A DNA stretch of 63,409 bases from Gemmatimonadota bacterium (lineage in GTDB: Bacteria; Gemmatimonadota; Gemmatimonadetes; Longimicrobiales; Gaopeijiaceae): the NCBI GenBank assembly GCA_029879725.1, contig JAOUPR010000007.1, positions 1-63,409 on the forward strand, read 5' to 3'. How positions within the stretch are numbered: position 1 is the stretch's first letter; the number at the start of each line of letters is the position of its first letter. Positions 37,770 to 46,684 of this stretch are shown one piece after another. A model generated the notes under the pieces. It was not told where the DNA came from. It made no database searches and worked only from the letters and a program-made list of their open reading frames with translations. Position numbers and translations under genes: made by a program.

Positions 37770-37804
37770 CGGAGGGCCGGATCTCTTGGGAGTCCGGCCC
37801 TCCG
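37770..37804. terminator. 12-bp hairpin between convergent genes
   Basis: cggagggccgga (37770-37781) pairs perfectly with tccggccctccg (37793-37804) around an 11-base loop. It lies between the stop at 37725 (plus) and the stop at 37858 (minus). No T-tract follows. It is probably a bidirectional terminator. Confidence 0.65.
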
Positions 37805-37857
37805 GCGTTCCAGGGTGGGACGCGGCCGCGAGAAGCACGATCGCCGCCGAGCGACGA

Positions 37858-38790
37858 TCAACCCGTCTCGGGAAGGAAGCTGGGAAGGTTCACTCCGTCG
37901 AAGCCGTAGAACTCACCTCTCACCTGGAAGAGGTGGGTTTCCACATTCACCGCCTTCCACGAGTACATCAACTCCACCAGCGCTCGCTTCTGCATGGGAA
38001 TCACCACCAGCGCCGCCGACCCCCGGTAGAACTCGGCGCCACGGGCGAGGAGGGCGGCCATGACCGCCTCATTCCTGGCGACCGCGGGTCCCATCATGTT
38101 CAGCGCCGGATGTTTCACCGAGATCAGGAACCCGTCGAGCCCGCCCTGGTCGTTCTCGTACACGAGGACGTCGAACATCTCTCGATCATTGCGGATGGCA
38201 TAGCCGTAGTCGAGATGCCGCGTGATCCCACTCACCGCCTCCTCCACCACCGCCATGGCGTCGACGTCGGCCTCCGTGGCCGGTCGCACGTGATCGATCC
38301 CGGGGACCTTGAAGCCGGAGTGGTCCGTCGGCACGGTGATCACCATGTCGTTGTACGACTCACGAGGTACGAATCCCGAACTGTTGTAGAGGGAGAAGGA
38401 GTCGATGTTGAAGGCGCTCCCGACGAGGCGGAGAGGCTTGTCCGCTTCTTCGGCCAGACCGGCGATATGCATGGTCATGGCCTTTCCGATCCCCTTACCG
38501 AAGTAGTTGGGATGCACCGACATGATGCCGAAGGAGATGTGCTTCGGCCGGGGGTGGTAGAAGCAACTTCCGGCGAGCCTGCCGGTCCGCGCATGGTAGG
38601 CGGCGACGTTGCAGCCCGGCGTCAGATCTTCGTAGACGTCCAGGAAGATCCCCGTGTCATGGGGATCGCATCGGAAATAGTCTCCGGGCCAGCCCTTTCG
38701 TGAATACCAATGGTTGAACGACGCGTGCAGCATGTCGGCGTACTCGGCCCGGTCGTCGGGCGCGAGAGGCCGCAGGATGAAGTCGGACAT
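37858..38790 (-). CDS. Tandem-GNAT N-acetyltransferase
   Basis: A 310-residue protein with two GNAT-like halves. In the first, FGIMSVHPNYFGKGIGKAM carries the acetyl-CoA loop (GKGIGKA) and NIDSFSLYNSSGFVPRESY the terminal helix. The second (HVRPATEADVDAMAVVEE onward) is more divergent and ends with VNVETHLFQVRGEFYG. AGGAGG lies a few bases before the ATG. It follows the sugar operon on the same strand after 70 bases, so it may be read through from it, but nothing in the sequence ties it to sugar metabolism. Substrate unknown. Confidence 0.82.
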   Translation of the reverse strand: MSDFILRPLAPDDRAEYADMLHASFNHWYSRKGWPGDYFRCDPHDTGIFLDVYEDLTPGCNVAAYHARTGRLAGSCFYHPRPKHISFGIMSVHPNYFGKGIGKAMTMHIAGLAEEADKPLRLVGSAFNIDSFSLYNSSGFVPRESYNDMVITVPTDHSGFKVPGIDHVRPATEADVDAMAVVEEAVSGITRHLDYGYAIRNDREMFDVLVYENDQGGLDGFLISVKHPALNMMGPAVARNEAVMAALLARGAEFYRGSAALVVIPMQKRALVELMYSWKAVNVETHLFQVRGEFYGFDGVNLPSFLPETG

Positions 38791-38860
38791 GGTGCCTCCT
38801 GGGGGGGTCTCCCCGGGAGTATCGGGAGGCCGACCCAGGACTTGAGGCCGACGGTGGAGG

Positions 38861-39865
38861 TCAGCCGCGATCCTCGAACGCCGCGTCGAACGCCACCTCC
38901 GAGGGGGCGAAGTCCAGCTGCCTCACGAAGCGGCACGCCTCCGCGGCGCCGTGCTCCCGATCCATCCCCGAGTCCTCCCACTCCACGGAGAGCGGACCCC
39001 CGTAGCCGACCCGGTTGAGCGCCCGCACGATCTCCTCGAAGGGGACGCGGCCGCGGCCCAGGGAGCGGAAGTCCCAGAAGCGGTCGCGGTGGCCGAAGGG
39101 GAGGTGCCCCCCGAACACGCCGGAGGGCATGGGGGTGGGCGACCACCAGACGTCCTTCATGTGGGCGTGACGGATGCGGTCGCCGAAACGGTGGATGAAC
39201 TCCACGCAGTCCACTCCCTGGTAGGCCAGGTGGCTGGGGTCGTAGTTGAAGCCGAACGCCTCGCGGTGCCCCACGGCCTCCAACGCACGCTGGGCCGTCG
39301 CGATGTCGAAGGCGATCTCGGTGGGGTGCACCTCCAGGGCGAAGCGGACCCCCACCTCGTCGAAGACGTCGAGGATGGGGTTCCAGCGCCGGGCGAACTC
39401 CCGGAAGCCCTCCTCGACCATCCCCTCGCTCACCGGAGGGAATGCGTAGAGGAGATGCCAGATGGGGCTCCCGGTGAAGCCGTTGACCACCTCCACGCCC
39501 AGGTTGGCCGCGGCGCGCGCGGTGGCCTTCATCTCCTCGGCGGCGCGGGAACGGACCCCTTCGGGGTCGCCGTCTCCCCAGACGTGGTCGGGGAGGATGT
39601 CACGGTGGCGCGCGTCGATGCGGTCGCACACGGCCTGCCCCGCGAGGTGGTTGCTGACGGCGAAGACCTCGAGCCCATGGGAGGCGAGGAGCTCTCGCCG
39701 GGCCACGCAGTAGTCGGGGTCCTCCGCGGCGCGCCCCACGTCGAAGTGATCGCCCCAGCACGCCAGTTCCAGTCCGTCGTACCCCCACGCGGCCGCCTTC
39801 TCCGCGAGGAGCGCCAGGGGAAGGTCGGCCCACTGTCCGGTGAAGAGGGTCACGGGTCTATTCAT
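38861..39865 (-). CDS. Sugar phosphate isomerase/epimerase-like TIM barrel (cytoplasmic)
   Basis: A 334-residue protein of the xylose-isomerase-like (AP endonuclease 2) TIM-barrel family with no signal peptide. Metal-site residues are visible in [36 protein letters not shown] and [10 protein letters not shown]. Relatives include sugar epimerases and the 3-keto-glycoside beta-elimination enzymes. It is the last gene of the sugar operon, 10 bases after the Gfo/Idh gene, which suggests that both process the same imported keto-sugar. The exact reaction cannot be read from the sequence. Confidence 0.85.
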   Translation of the reverse strand: MNRPVTLFTGQWADLPLALLAEKAAAWGYDGLELACWGDHFDVGRAAEDPDYCVARRELLASHGLEVFAVSNHLAGQAVCDRIDARHRDILPDHVWGDGDPEGVRSRAAEEMKATARAAANLGVEVVNGFTGSPIWHLLYAFPPVSEGMVEEGFREFARRWNPILDVFDEVGVRFALEVHPTEIAFDIATAQRALEAVGHREAFGFNYDPSHLAYQGVDCVEFIHRFGDRIRHAHMKDVWWSPTPMPSGVFGGHLPFGHRDRFWDFRSLGRGRVPFEEIVRALNRVGYGGPLSVEWEDSGMDREHGAAEACRFVRQLDFAPSEVAFDAAFEDRG

Positions 39866-39875
39866 GGGTCTGCCC

Positions 39876-41051
39876 TCACTTCGGGGGCGTGTAGGCCGCG
39901 TCCACCCACCCGCCCACCCGGTGGCTCTCCACGGCCCGGTGGATGAAGTGCACACCGTGGGATCCATCCTGCACGGTGGGGAAGTCGCCGTCGAAGGGGC
40001 CGGACTCGCCACCCGTGTCCCGGGTCCGGAGCGTGCGGGCCACGTTCCGGTAGAGGTTGGCGAAGGCTTCGACGAATCCCTCCGGGTGCCCGGAGGGGAG
40101 GCGCGTGTGGGCCCGCGCCCGCGCGGAAAGCGTCCCCGTGCCCGCGAACAACGTGATGCGCGTCCCTTCGGGGCCCAGAAGATGGAGTTCGTTGGGATCT
40201 TCCTGGCACCAGTCCAGCGCCCCTTCACTGCCGTAGACGCGGAGCCGCAGGTGGTTGCGCTCTCCCGTGGAGATCTGGGAGGCGGTGAGGAGGGCACGGA
40301 CGCCGCCTTCCATCTCCATGATCACCGTGGCGTCGTCCTCCAGCTTCCGCCCCGGAACCACCGTGCCCAGGTCGGCGAAGAGCCGTACCACCTCCAACCC
40401 GGTCACGTAGCGTACCAGGTCGTGGGCGTGGGATCCGATGTCGCCCAGCGCGGAGGAGACGCCGGCCTGATCCGGGTCACCCCGCCACGCGGCTTGCTTG
40501 TGTCCTTCGGCCTCGAGAAGGGTCCGGAGCCACCCCTGCGAATACTCCACCACGATCTTGCGAAGGCCGCCCAGCGCTCCGGAGCCCACGCGTTCGCGAG
40601 CTTCCTTGACCAGGGGGTATCCCGTGTAGTTGTGCGTGACCGCGAAGATCCGCCCTCCCTCCGCGGCCATCCGGCAGAGCGCCTCGGCGTCCTCGACGGT
40701 GTTGGTGAGCGGCTTGTCACAGATCACGTGGAAGCCGTGCTCCAGGAAGGTCCTGGCCACCGGGAAGTGGAGGTGGTTGGGCGTGACGATGGAGACGACC
40801 TGGATTCGTTCGTCCGGCGGGAGGGCCGCCTCGGATCGGGCCATCTCCTGGAACGACGCATAGCTGCGCGCGGGAGCGACCCCCAGTTCGTCCCCCATCC
40901 TCCGGGAACGTTCCGCGTCGGAGGAGAAGGCGCCGGCCACCAGATCGTACTCCCCGTCCAGCGCCGCCGCCATGCGATGGACGGCCCCGATGAAGGCGCC
41001 GGGGCCCCCGCCCACCATCCCGTATCGGATACGGGGCCCTGTCGACGTCAC
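39876..41051 (-). CDS. Gfo/Idh/MocA family oxidoreductase (cytoplasmic)
   Basis: A 391-residue NAD(P)-dependent sugar oxidoreductase. The Rossmann motif is [15 protein letters not shown], the catalytic-lysine motif is [11 protein letters not shown] (DKP in place of the usual EKP), and the active-site aspartate/histidine lie in [13 protein letters not shown]. No signal peptide. The GTG start overlaps the MFS transporter stop (GTGA), placing it directly after import. In 3-keto-sugar pathways such enzymes oxidise sugars at C3 or reduce the ketone. The direction here is unknown. Confidence 0.9.
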   Translation of the reverse strand: MTSTGPRIRYGMVGGGPGAFIGAVHRMAAALDGEYDLVAGAFSSDAERSRRMGDELGVAPARSYASFQEMARSEAALPPDERIQVVSIVTPNHLHFPVARTFLEHGFHVICDKPLTNTVEDAEALCRMAAEGGRIFAVTHNYTGYPLVKEARERVGSGALGGLRKIVVEYSQGWLRTLLEAEGHKQAAWRGDPDQAGVSSALGDIGSHAHDLVRYVTGLEVVRLFADLGTVVPGRKLEDDATVIMEMEGGVRALLTASQISTGERNHLRLRVYGSEGALDWCQEDPNELHLLGPEGTRITLFAGTGTLSARARAHTRLPSGHPEGFVEAFANLYRNVARTLRTRDTGGESGPFDGDFPTVQDGSHGVHFIHRAVESHRVGGWVDAAYTPPK

Positions 41052-42502
41052 GCCGCGGCTCCGATGTGTTCCTTCCGGTATCCGCCGGCCCTCCGATCCC
41101 GCAGGTACATCGCCGCGAAGATCAGGGTCAGTACGCCGCACAGGGGCACCACGTACCGGAAGGAGATGCGCCCGCCGTAGTTGTCCGCCGGCCCCAGGGT
41201 GGCCTGGGCCGTGGACGAGATTTCGTCGAGGTCCGCCGCGGCCAGAGCCCGGAGCGCGTTGGCGGTGGCGGGGGCGGGAAGGTTCCCCGAGGTCTCGTAC
41301 TGGACGACCACGGCTCCGGCCGCCTCCATGGCGTTCCGGGCGTCGTCATCGGCGTCGAGGGTCAGGGACCCCACGGCGTTGATCATGAGGGTGACGGTTT
41401 CGGCCACGGGGAGTTCCTCATGCGCGTAGTCGTCGGCGATCCGGCCCATGGTGGGCGACGTCACCAGACCCACGGTGGCCATCCCCACCGTGCCCATGAG
41501 GCCCAACCCCAGGGCCCCGCTCCGGGGGATACGCTCGGACACCACGCCCAACATGGTGGGCCAGAAATAGCACACGCCCACCGCGAAGACCGTTGCGGCC
41601 GCGAAGGTCGCCGCCCCGGTTCCCCAGATACTCAGTCCCAGAAGGCCCACTCCCGACAGCACGGCCGAGGCCAGCAGGATCCCGGTGGGGGAGAGCTGCT
41701 CCACCACGGGCCCCGCGCGATACCGCAACACGGCCATGAGCCCGTTGATCCACACCAGCACGAGAATCCCGTGCATCCCCCCGGCCTCCAGCACCGCGGG
41801 CACCCATCGGTTGGGGCCCAGCTCCACCGAAGCCGTCATGGCCATGGCGATGAGCATGAGCCACATGAGGGGCGTGGAGAACGCGGCCTTGAAGCTCTCT
41901 CCCACGCCCACCCCCGCCTGCACGCCCTCGGTGGCGGGGAAGGGCTCCCGGAGGAGGAGATACCCGTACGCCAGCGTGGGGACGAGGATCAGCGCCAGCT
42001 TGACCTGCCAGGCGGTCACGCCCGCGGCATCCAACCCGAAGGCGGCCAGACCACCCAACACCACGCCTCCGGGGAACCAGACGTGGAACTGGTTGAGCTT
42101 CACCGTCTTGTTCTCGGGGAAGAGCGTCGCCACCAGGGGATTGCACGCCGCCTCCACCAGCCCGTTGGCCATGGCGATGACCAGCGCGCCGGCGAAGAGG
42201 AGCCAGAACCCGGTGGCGGTGATCATGATGAGCGTTCCCGCCAGGTGCCCCACCCAGGAGAGACGGAGGAGAAAACGCATCCCCAGCGTGTCGCAGAGTG
42301 GCGCGAAGACCAGCTGGGAGACGGCAAAGCCCCAGAGCGCCGCGCCGCCGATCCACCCCACCTCCTGGTTGGTCAGCACGAAGTCCCTCTTCAGCGCCAG
42401 CATGATGGCGCCCACGGTGGCGAAGGCCACGGAGGTGGCGATGAGGGCGATGCAGCTCCCCAGGAAGAGGCGGGCGGCGTTGGGCGATCCTTCGTGGCTC
42501 AT
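41048..42502 (-). CDS. MFS transporter with inserted extramembrane loop
   Basis: A 484-residue major facilitator with about 12 membrane segments, likely the sugar importer of the operon. TM1 starts at about residue 12, and the helix-2/3 loop is FAPLCDTLGMRFLLRLS. Between the eleventh and twelfth helices (residues about 355-448) there is a long polar/alanine-rich insertion (DADDDARNAMEAAGAVVV, ALAAADLDEISSTAQ), unusual for the family. The start follows the small-subunit gene by 45 bases, and its stop overlaps the next gene. The fold resembles FucP/SLC-type sugar permeases. Confidence 0.85.
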   Translation of the reverse strand: MSHEGSPNAARLFLGSCIALIATSVAFATVGAIMLALKRDFVLTNQEVGWIGGAALWGFAVSQLVFAPLCDTLGMRFLLRLSWVGHLAGTLIMITATGFWLLFAGALVIAMANGLVEAACNPLVATLFPENKTVKLNQFHVWFPGGVVLGGLAAFGLDAAGVTAWQVKLALILVPTLAYGYLLLREPFPATEGVQAGVGVGESFKAAFSTPLMWLMLIAMAMTASVELGPNRWVPAVLEAGGMHGILVLVWINGLMAVLRYRAGPVVEQLSPTGILLASAVLSGVGLLGLSIWGTGAATFAAATVFAVGVCYFWPTMLGVVSERIPRSGALGLGLMGTVGMATVGLVTSPTMGRIADDYAHEELPVAETVTLMINAVGSLTLDADDDARNAMEAAGAVVVQYETSGNLPAPATANALRALAAADLDEISSTAQATLGPADNYGGRISFRYVVPLCGVLTLIFAAMYLRDRRAGGYRKEHIGAAA

Positions 42503-42547
42503 GTCGACTCCCTCGTGTGTGGACTGCGTTACGTGGCCGGTGACCGA

Positions 42548-43270
42548 CTACAGCCCCAGGTGGTCCAGCACTTCCTGTGGTGGAAGCTTCCACTCCGCCA
42601 GCGGCACGTTGCCGACGTACCCCAGGTCCCCCATCCCCTCCTCGGTGGTCCAGAAGGCGGTGGCGGTGAGGTCGCGCACCCGATCGAAGAAACGGGCATG
42701 GACCACCATCCCGGGCGCCGCCTCGGCCGCGTAGCAGATGTCGTCGCAGATGGCGTGCTTCTCCTCCGGGGCGAGGTCGCGGAAACGCCTCCCGTCGCCG
42801 AAGCGGCGGGCCGCCTCCAGATCGAGCCAGACCAATCCGCCGCGGATGACCACCTTGTCGTTCCGGTTCCAGTCGTACGGCGCGCTCACCCACTCGTCGA
42901 TGAAGTCGTGGGCACCCACCTGGCTGGCGGACGGGGAGCGGGCGTCGGCGGGGATGACGACGTCGCACAGCGAGGCCAGGCTCTCCAACTCGTCCGTGGT
43001 GAGGCTCCGCTCCCACGGAACGACCGGATTCACCAGATCCGGGTCCGTGACGGTGCCGGCCGCCCGGGTGTTCCTCCCCTGGGGCTGGCCCGTGGGGATG
43101 GCGTCGGGGGCGTCGGTGCCGCAGGCGACCAGCCCCGGGGTGGCGGCCACCATGGCCAGGACCTTGAGAGCCTGGCGGCGGTCCATTCCGCCGGGGCCGT
43201 CCGTCCCGCTCGGGCCGCAGTCGCCGACGGTCGACGTCACCTCGGCGGCTTCCTTCTCGCGTCCGTTCAT
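42548..43270 (-). CDS. Gluconate 2-dehydrogenase subunit 3 family protein (Tat lipoprotein)
   Basis: A 240-residue small subunit of a GMC-type dehydrogenase. The signal contains twin arginines (MDRRQALKVLAMVA, Arg31-32) followed by a lipobox-like LVAC (Cys50), so it can carry the folded, signal-less GMC subunit across the membrane. The mature part has the family pattern: LESLASLCDVVIPAD, a HDFIDEWV segment, LDLEAARRFGDGRRF and ARFFDRVRDLTATAFW. Its ATG overlaps the GMC stop (ATGA), supporting a fixed complex. Confidence 0.9.
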   Translation of the reverse strand: MNGREKEAAEVTSTVGDCGPSGTDGPGGMDRRQALKVLAMVAATPGLVACGTDAPDAIPTGQPQGRNTRAAGTVTDPDLVNPVVPWERSLTTDELESLASLCDVVIPADARSPSASQVGAHDFIDEWVSAPYDWNRNDKVVIRGGLVWLDLEAARRFGDGRRFRDLAPEEKHAICDDICYAAEAAPGMVVHARFFDRVRDLTATAFWTTEEGMGDLGYVGNVPLAEWKLPPQEVLDHLGL

Positions 43271-45051
43271 CACAGGCTCCCCTGGGCAAGCTGTTCCCCC
43301 AGGTAGTCCGAGGACCGCCAGGCGATGGCCATGATGCTGAGGGTGGGGTTCTTGTCGGCGTTGGAGATGAAGGCGCCGCCGTCGGTGACGAAGAGGTTGT
43401 CCACCTCCCACGACTGGCAGAACTGGTTGAGGACGGAGTCGCGGGGAGAGTCCCCCATGCGCACGCCCCCCACCTCGTGGATGATCTGCCCCGGCTTGGC
43501 GATGGCCTTCGCTCCGTCGTCGTGGACGGTGCTGGTGACCCGCCCGCCCATGGCCTCGATGATCCCCGCGAAGGTCCGTTGCATGTGGCGAGCCTGGTTC
43601 AGTTCGTGCTCCGACCACTTCCAGTGGAAACGCAGCGTGGGTATCCCCCACTGGTCCACCCCGTCGGGATCGATGTCGGCGTAGCAGTGCTCGTTGGGGA
43701 TCATCTCACCGCGCCCGTCGAACCACATGAAGGAACCGTAGTAGCGCCGGCAATCCTCCTTGAAGGTCTGGCCGTACGATCCCCCGGTGAGGCTCTCCAG
43801 CCCGCCGAACACACCGAAGCCCGGCATCCTCCGCCCCCCTCCGAACTCGACGTGGTAGCCGCGGGCGAAATCCAGTCTCCCCGCCGCCTGCTCCTGGTAC
43901 AGCCACCACGGAATGTAGAGATGCAGTTCCGAGGTCCCGTCGGAGTTGTGGACGGGAACGTTCTCCATGGCGGGGATCTGTCCGCCCACCCCCGCCCCCA
44001 CCGTGTCCATGATCCATCGGCCGACCTGGCCGCTCCCGTTGGCCAATCCGTCCGGGAAGGCGGAGCTCTTCGAATTGAGGAGGATACGCGCCGACTCCAG
44101 CGCGCTGGCGGCCAGGATCACCACCCGCGCCTTCACGTGCTCGTCCAGGCGGGTACGCTTGTCGATGTAGTGGACCCCCGTCGCCTTCCCGTCGGGGCCC
44201 ACCGTGACCTCCCGCACCATGGCGTCGGTGAGGATGTCCAGGTTCCCCGTGGCCAGAGCGGGGGGGATGAGTACCGTGGTGGACTGGAAGTTGGCCTTGA
44301 TGGAGCACCCGCGCCCGCACGGCGTGGCGTAGAAGCACGCCGCCCGCGCTCGCATGGAGTCGGCGGTGACGCGCTGGGCCATGGGGTTGTTGGGATGGAG
44401 CCACTTCGAAATCCGGTCGGCCTCCAGCCGCTGGGTGAGGATGGCCAGGTGGGCGGGGACCACCGGGATGCGGAGGTCGCGGCACACCTTCTGGGTCAGG
44501 AGCTCCTCGGCCCGGGGAGGCGGGGGCGGAAGGAGTACTCCCGGCGACGAGTCGGGGGTGTTCTCCAACCCCTCGTTGGACCCGTACACCCCGATGAGGG
44601 CCTCCGTCTTGTCGTAGTACGGCGCCACGTCGTCGTACCCCATGGGCCAGTCGAAACCGAGGCCGTCCCGGGAATGGGGCTTGAAGTCGTACTCGCCCAT
44701 GCGCAGCGAGATCCGGCCCCAGTGATTGGTGCGCCCCCCCAGCATCCGGGCCCGCCACCACATGAAGTCGGCGCCGTCGGCGTTGGCGTACGGCTCACCC
44801 GGAACCCGCCACCCCCCATCCACCGTGGCGTCGTAGAAGCCGAAGGGCTTGTCCGCCGTCCCGGCGCCCCGGAGGGGCGCGTCCCTGGGGAGGTTGAACA
44901 TGGGCGTTTCGCTGACCGGGTCGTAGTCGCGCCCCGCCTCGAGCATGAGCACCTTCACGCCGGCGCACGCCAGGACGTAGGCGGACATCCCCCCGGCGGC
45001 CCCGGAGCCCACGATGACGACGTCGTATTCCTTCTCGGTCTTCCTCTGCAT
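43270..45051 (-). CDS. GMC family FAD-dependent dehydrogenase (probable sugar 3-dehydrogenase)
   Basis: A 593-residue glucose-methanol-choline oxidoreductase. The FAD motif is VVIVGSGAAGGMSA (about 11-24). The C-terminal active site has a histidine in IIHEVGGVRMGDSP and an asparagine in ADKNPTLSIMAIAWR. There is no own signal peptide; export by hitch-hiking on the Tat-signal small subunit is inferred. GMC plus subunit-3 pairs include glucoside 3-dehydrogenases, which make 3-keto sugars and pass electrons to a cytochrome. No cytochrome subunit gene is in the operon. Three bases separate it from the upstream TIM-barrel gene. Confidence 0.9.
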   Translation of the reverse strand: MQRKTEKEYDVVIVGSGAAGGMSAYVLACAGVKVLMLEAGRDYDPVSETPMFNLPRDAPLRGAGTADKPFGFYDATVDGGWRVPGEPYANADGADFMWWRARMLGGRTNHWGRISLRMGEYDFKPHSRDGLGFDWPMGYDDVAPYYDKTEALIGVYGSNEGLENTPDSSPGVLLPPPPPRAEELLTQKVCRDLRIPVVPAHLAILTQRLEADRISKWLHPNNPMAQRVTADSMRARAACFYATPCGRGCSIKANFQSTTVLIPPALATGNLDILTDAMVREVTVGPDGKATGVHYIDKRTRLDEHVKARVVILAASALESARILLNSKSSAFPDGLANGSGQVGRWIMDTVGAGVGGQIPAMENVPVHNSDGTSELHLYIPWWLYQEQAAGRLDFARGYHVEFGGGRRMPGFGVFGGLESLTGGSYGQTFKEDCRRYYGSFMWFDGRGEMIPNEHCYADIDPDGVDQWGIPTLRFHWKWSEHELNQARHMQRTFAGIIEAMGGRVTSTVHDDGAKAIAKPGQIIHEVGGVRMGDSPRDSVLNQFCQSWEVDNLFVTDGGAFISNADKNPTLSIMAIAWRSSDYLGEQLAQGSL

Positions 45052-45054
45052 CGT

Positions 45055-45933
45055 TCAGCGACTCTCCAGTGCCCGCACGAGGCCGTCGTAGCTGGTGCGC
45101 ACGCTCTCCAGGGGATCCTCCGGATCGTCGTGCTCCACGAAGAGGTGCCGGATCCCCGCCTCCCCCGCGTGGGAGAGGATCCCGGCATAATCGATGACGC
45201 CCTCGCCCACCGCCACCATGCGGCCGGCGGCGGTGCGGTCCTTCACGTGCAGACTGGTGAACCTGCCCGGGTGGGCCGCGAAGTAGGCCAGCGGGTCCGC
45301 CCCGCCCTCCACGGTCCAGAAGACGTCCATCTGCATGGACACCAACCCGGGGTCGCAACGCTCCAGGAGGAGGTCGTAGGGGACGGCGCCGTCGGTGAGG
45401 AGCTTGAACTCGAAGGCGTGGTTGTGGTAGGCGAACCCCAAGCCCACCGCCTTGGCCGCCTCCCCGGCGGCGTTGAACTCGTCGGCGACCTTCCGGTACC
45501 CGTCCGGCGAACGCTCGGACGAGTCGATGTAGGGACACACCACCCAGTCCTGCCCCAGCGTCAGCGCGCCCTCCAGCGTGGCATCCCAGTCACCCCGGAT
45601 CTCCGCGAGGTCGTGGTGACTCGAGACGGCCCGGAGACCGTCGTCGTCCAGCGCCGACCGCATCTGCCCGGGGGTGAGACCGTACAGCCCCGCCAACTCC
45701 ACCTCCTCGTATCCCAACGCGCCCACCACCATGAGCGTGCCGTACGGGTCCTCGGCCAGGAGGGAACGGAGTGTGTAGAGTTGGAGCCCGGGGAGGAGGC
45801 GCGCCGATGAGGGGGAGGGATCACCCGCCACGCACCCCGAGAGGAGGGCCGGAAGTGACGGGGCACAGGCCGCCACGACTCCCGATGAGGCGAGCCGCAC
45901 GAACTCCCGCCGCGGGAGAACGCCACCCTTCAT
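45055..45933 (-). CDS. Tat-lipoprotein TIM barrel (sugar isomerase/lyase-like)
   Basis: A 292-residue xylose-isomerase-like TIM barrel that is exported: MKGGVLPRREFVRLASSG is a Tat motif, and LLSGC (Cys34) a lipobox. The enzyme part starts LPGLQLYTLRSLLAEDPYG and has metal-site candidates in FAYHNHAFEFK, SMQMDVFWTVEGG, FTSLHVKDR and HLFVEHDDPED. Family members linked to DUF1080 and GMC genes are thought to act on 3-keto glycosides. Its start overlaps the stop of the DUF1080 gene by four bases, so both should work in the same compartment. Confidence 0.88.
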   Translation of the reverse strand: MKGGVLPRREFVRLASSGVVAACAPSLPALLSGCVAGDPSPSSARLLPGLQLYTLRSLLAEDPYGTLMVVGALGYEEVELAGLYGLTPGQMRSALDDDGLRAVSSHHDLAEIRGDWDATLEGALTLGQDWVVCPYIDSSERSPDGYRKVADEFNAAGEAAKAVGLGFAYHNHAFEFKLLTDGAVPYDLLLERCDPGLVSMQMDVFWTVEGGADPLAYFAAHPGRFTSLHVKDRTAAGRMVAVGEGVIDYAGILSHAGEAGIRHLFVEHDDPEDPLESVRTSYDGLVRALESR

Positions 45934-46682
45934 CCAATGACCCGGATCTTGATGTTCCGATACCAGACTCGATCACCGTGGTCCTGGAGTCCGATGTGCC
46001 CGATCTCCATGGTCCCGTACCGGGGCCACTGGGCGAATTTGCTCTCCCGAACTCGATGGGCCCAATCCTCGCTCCCCAGCATGTACTCGGCCGTCTTCCG
46101 CCCGTTGAGCCAATGCTCGACGCGGTTCCCGACCACCAGAATACGGGCGCTGTTCCACTCACCGGCGGCATGCACGACCCCTCTGGGCGCAGCATAGAGA
46201 CCATAGTCGGATCCCGCCGAGGTGAGGGGAGACTGCCCGTCCGGGTGTCCGGCGTCGTCGAGCACCTGGAACTCGGGCGCGGTGTGGTACAGCCACTCCT
46301 CGTCTTCGGAGCCACGATAGAAGATTCCGCTGTTTCCGCCGGCCCCCACCTTCCACTCCGCCACGAGTTCGAAGTCGGAGAACTTCTCTTCGGTGATGAG
46401 ATCGCCGGCGGAGGCGACCCTGGTCAGCAGGCCGTCCTCCACCGTCCAGCCCGCCGGCGCGTGGTCCTTCTGGTATCCTCGCCATCCCGCGGTGGTCACG
46501 CCATCGAACAGGAGCCGCCACCCCGCCGTACGCTCTTCAGGCGTCAGGACGTTCTGGGGTTGCTCCTGCGCCGCATCGACACCCGCGCCGTCCGCCTCCT
46601 CCACCTGCCGCTGGATACACCCCCCGGTCACCCCCACGGCGAGACCCAACGCCGCGAACACCACTCCCCACGCTGACCGCAT
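45930..46682 (-). CDS. DUF1080 (3-keto-disaccharide hydrolase) lipoprotein
   Basis: A 250-residue lipoprotein (lipobox VTGGC, Cys22) with the DUF1080 concanavalin-like fold, now associated with hydrolysis or elimination of 3-keto glycosides. Typical motifs: WRLLFDGVTTAGWRGY, WTVEDGLL, FELVAEWKVGAGGNSGIFYRG, and AGEWNSARILVVGNRVEHWLNG. The ATG at 46682 has GGGAG eight bases upstream and sits two bases beyond the previous stop. An ATG at 46697 would overlap that gene. Central hydrolytic enzyme of the operon. Confidence 0.92.
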   Translation of the reverse strand: MRSAWGVVFAALGLAVGVTGGCIQRQVEEADGAGVDAAQEQPQNVLTPEERTAGWRLLFDGVTTAGWRGYQKDHAPAGWTVEDGLLTRVASAGDLITEEKFSDFELVAEWKVGAGGNSGIFYRGSEDEEWLYHTAPEFQVLDDAGHPDGQSPLTSAGSDYGLYAAPRGVVHAAGEWNSARILVVGNRVEHWLNGRKTAEYMLGSEDWAHRVRESKFAQWPRYGTMEIGHIGLQDHGDRVWYRNIKIRVIG

Positions 46683-46684
46683 CT

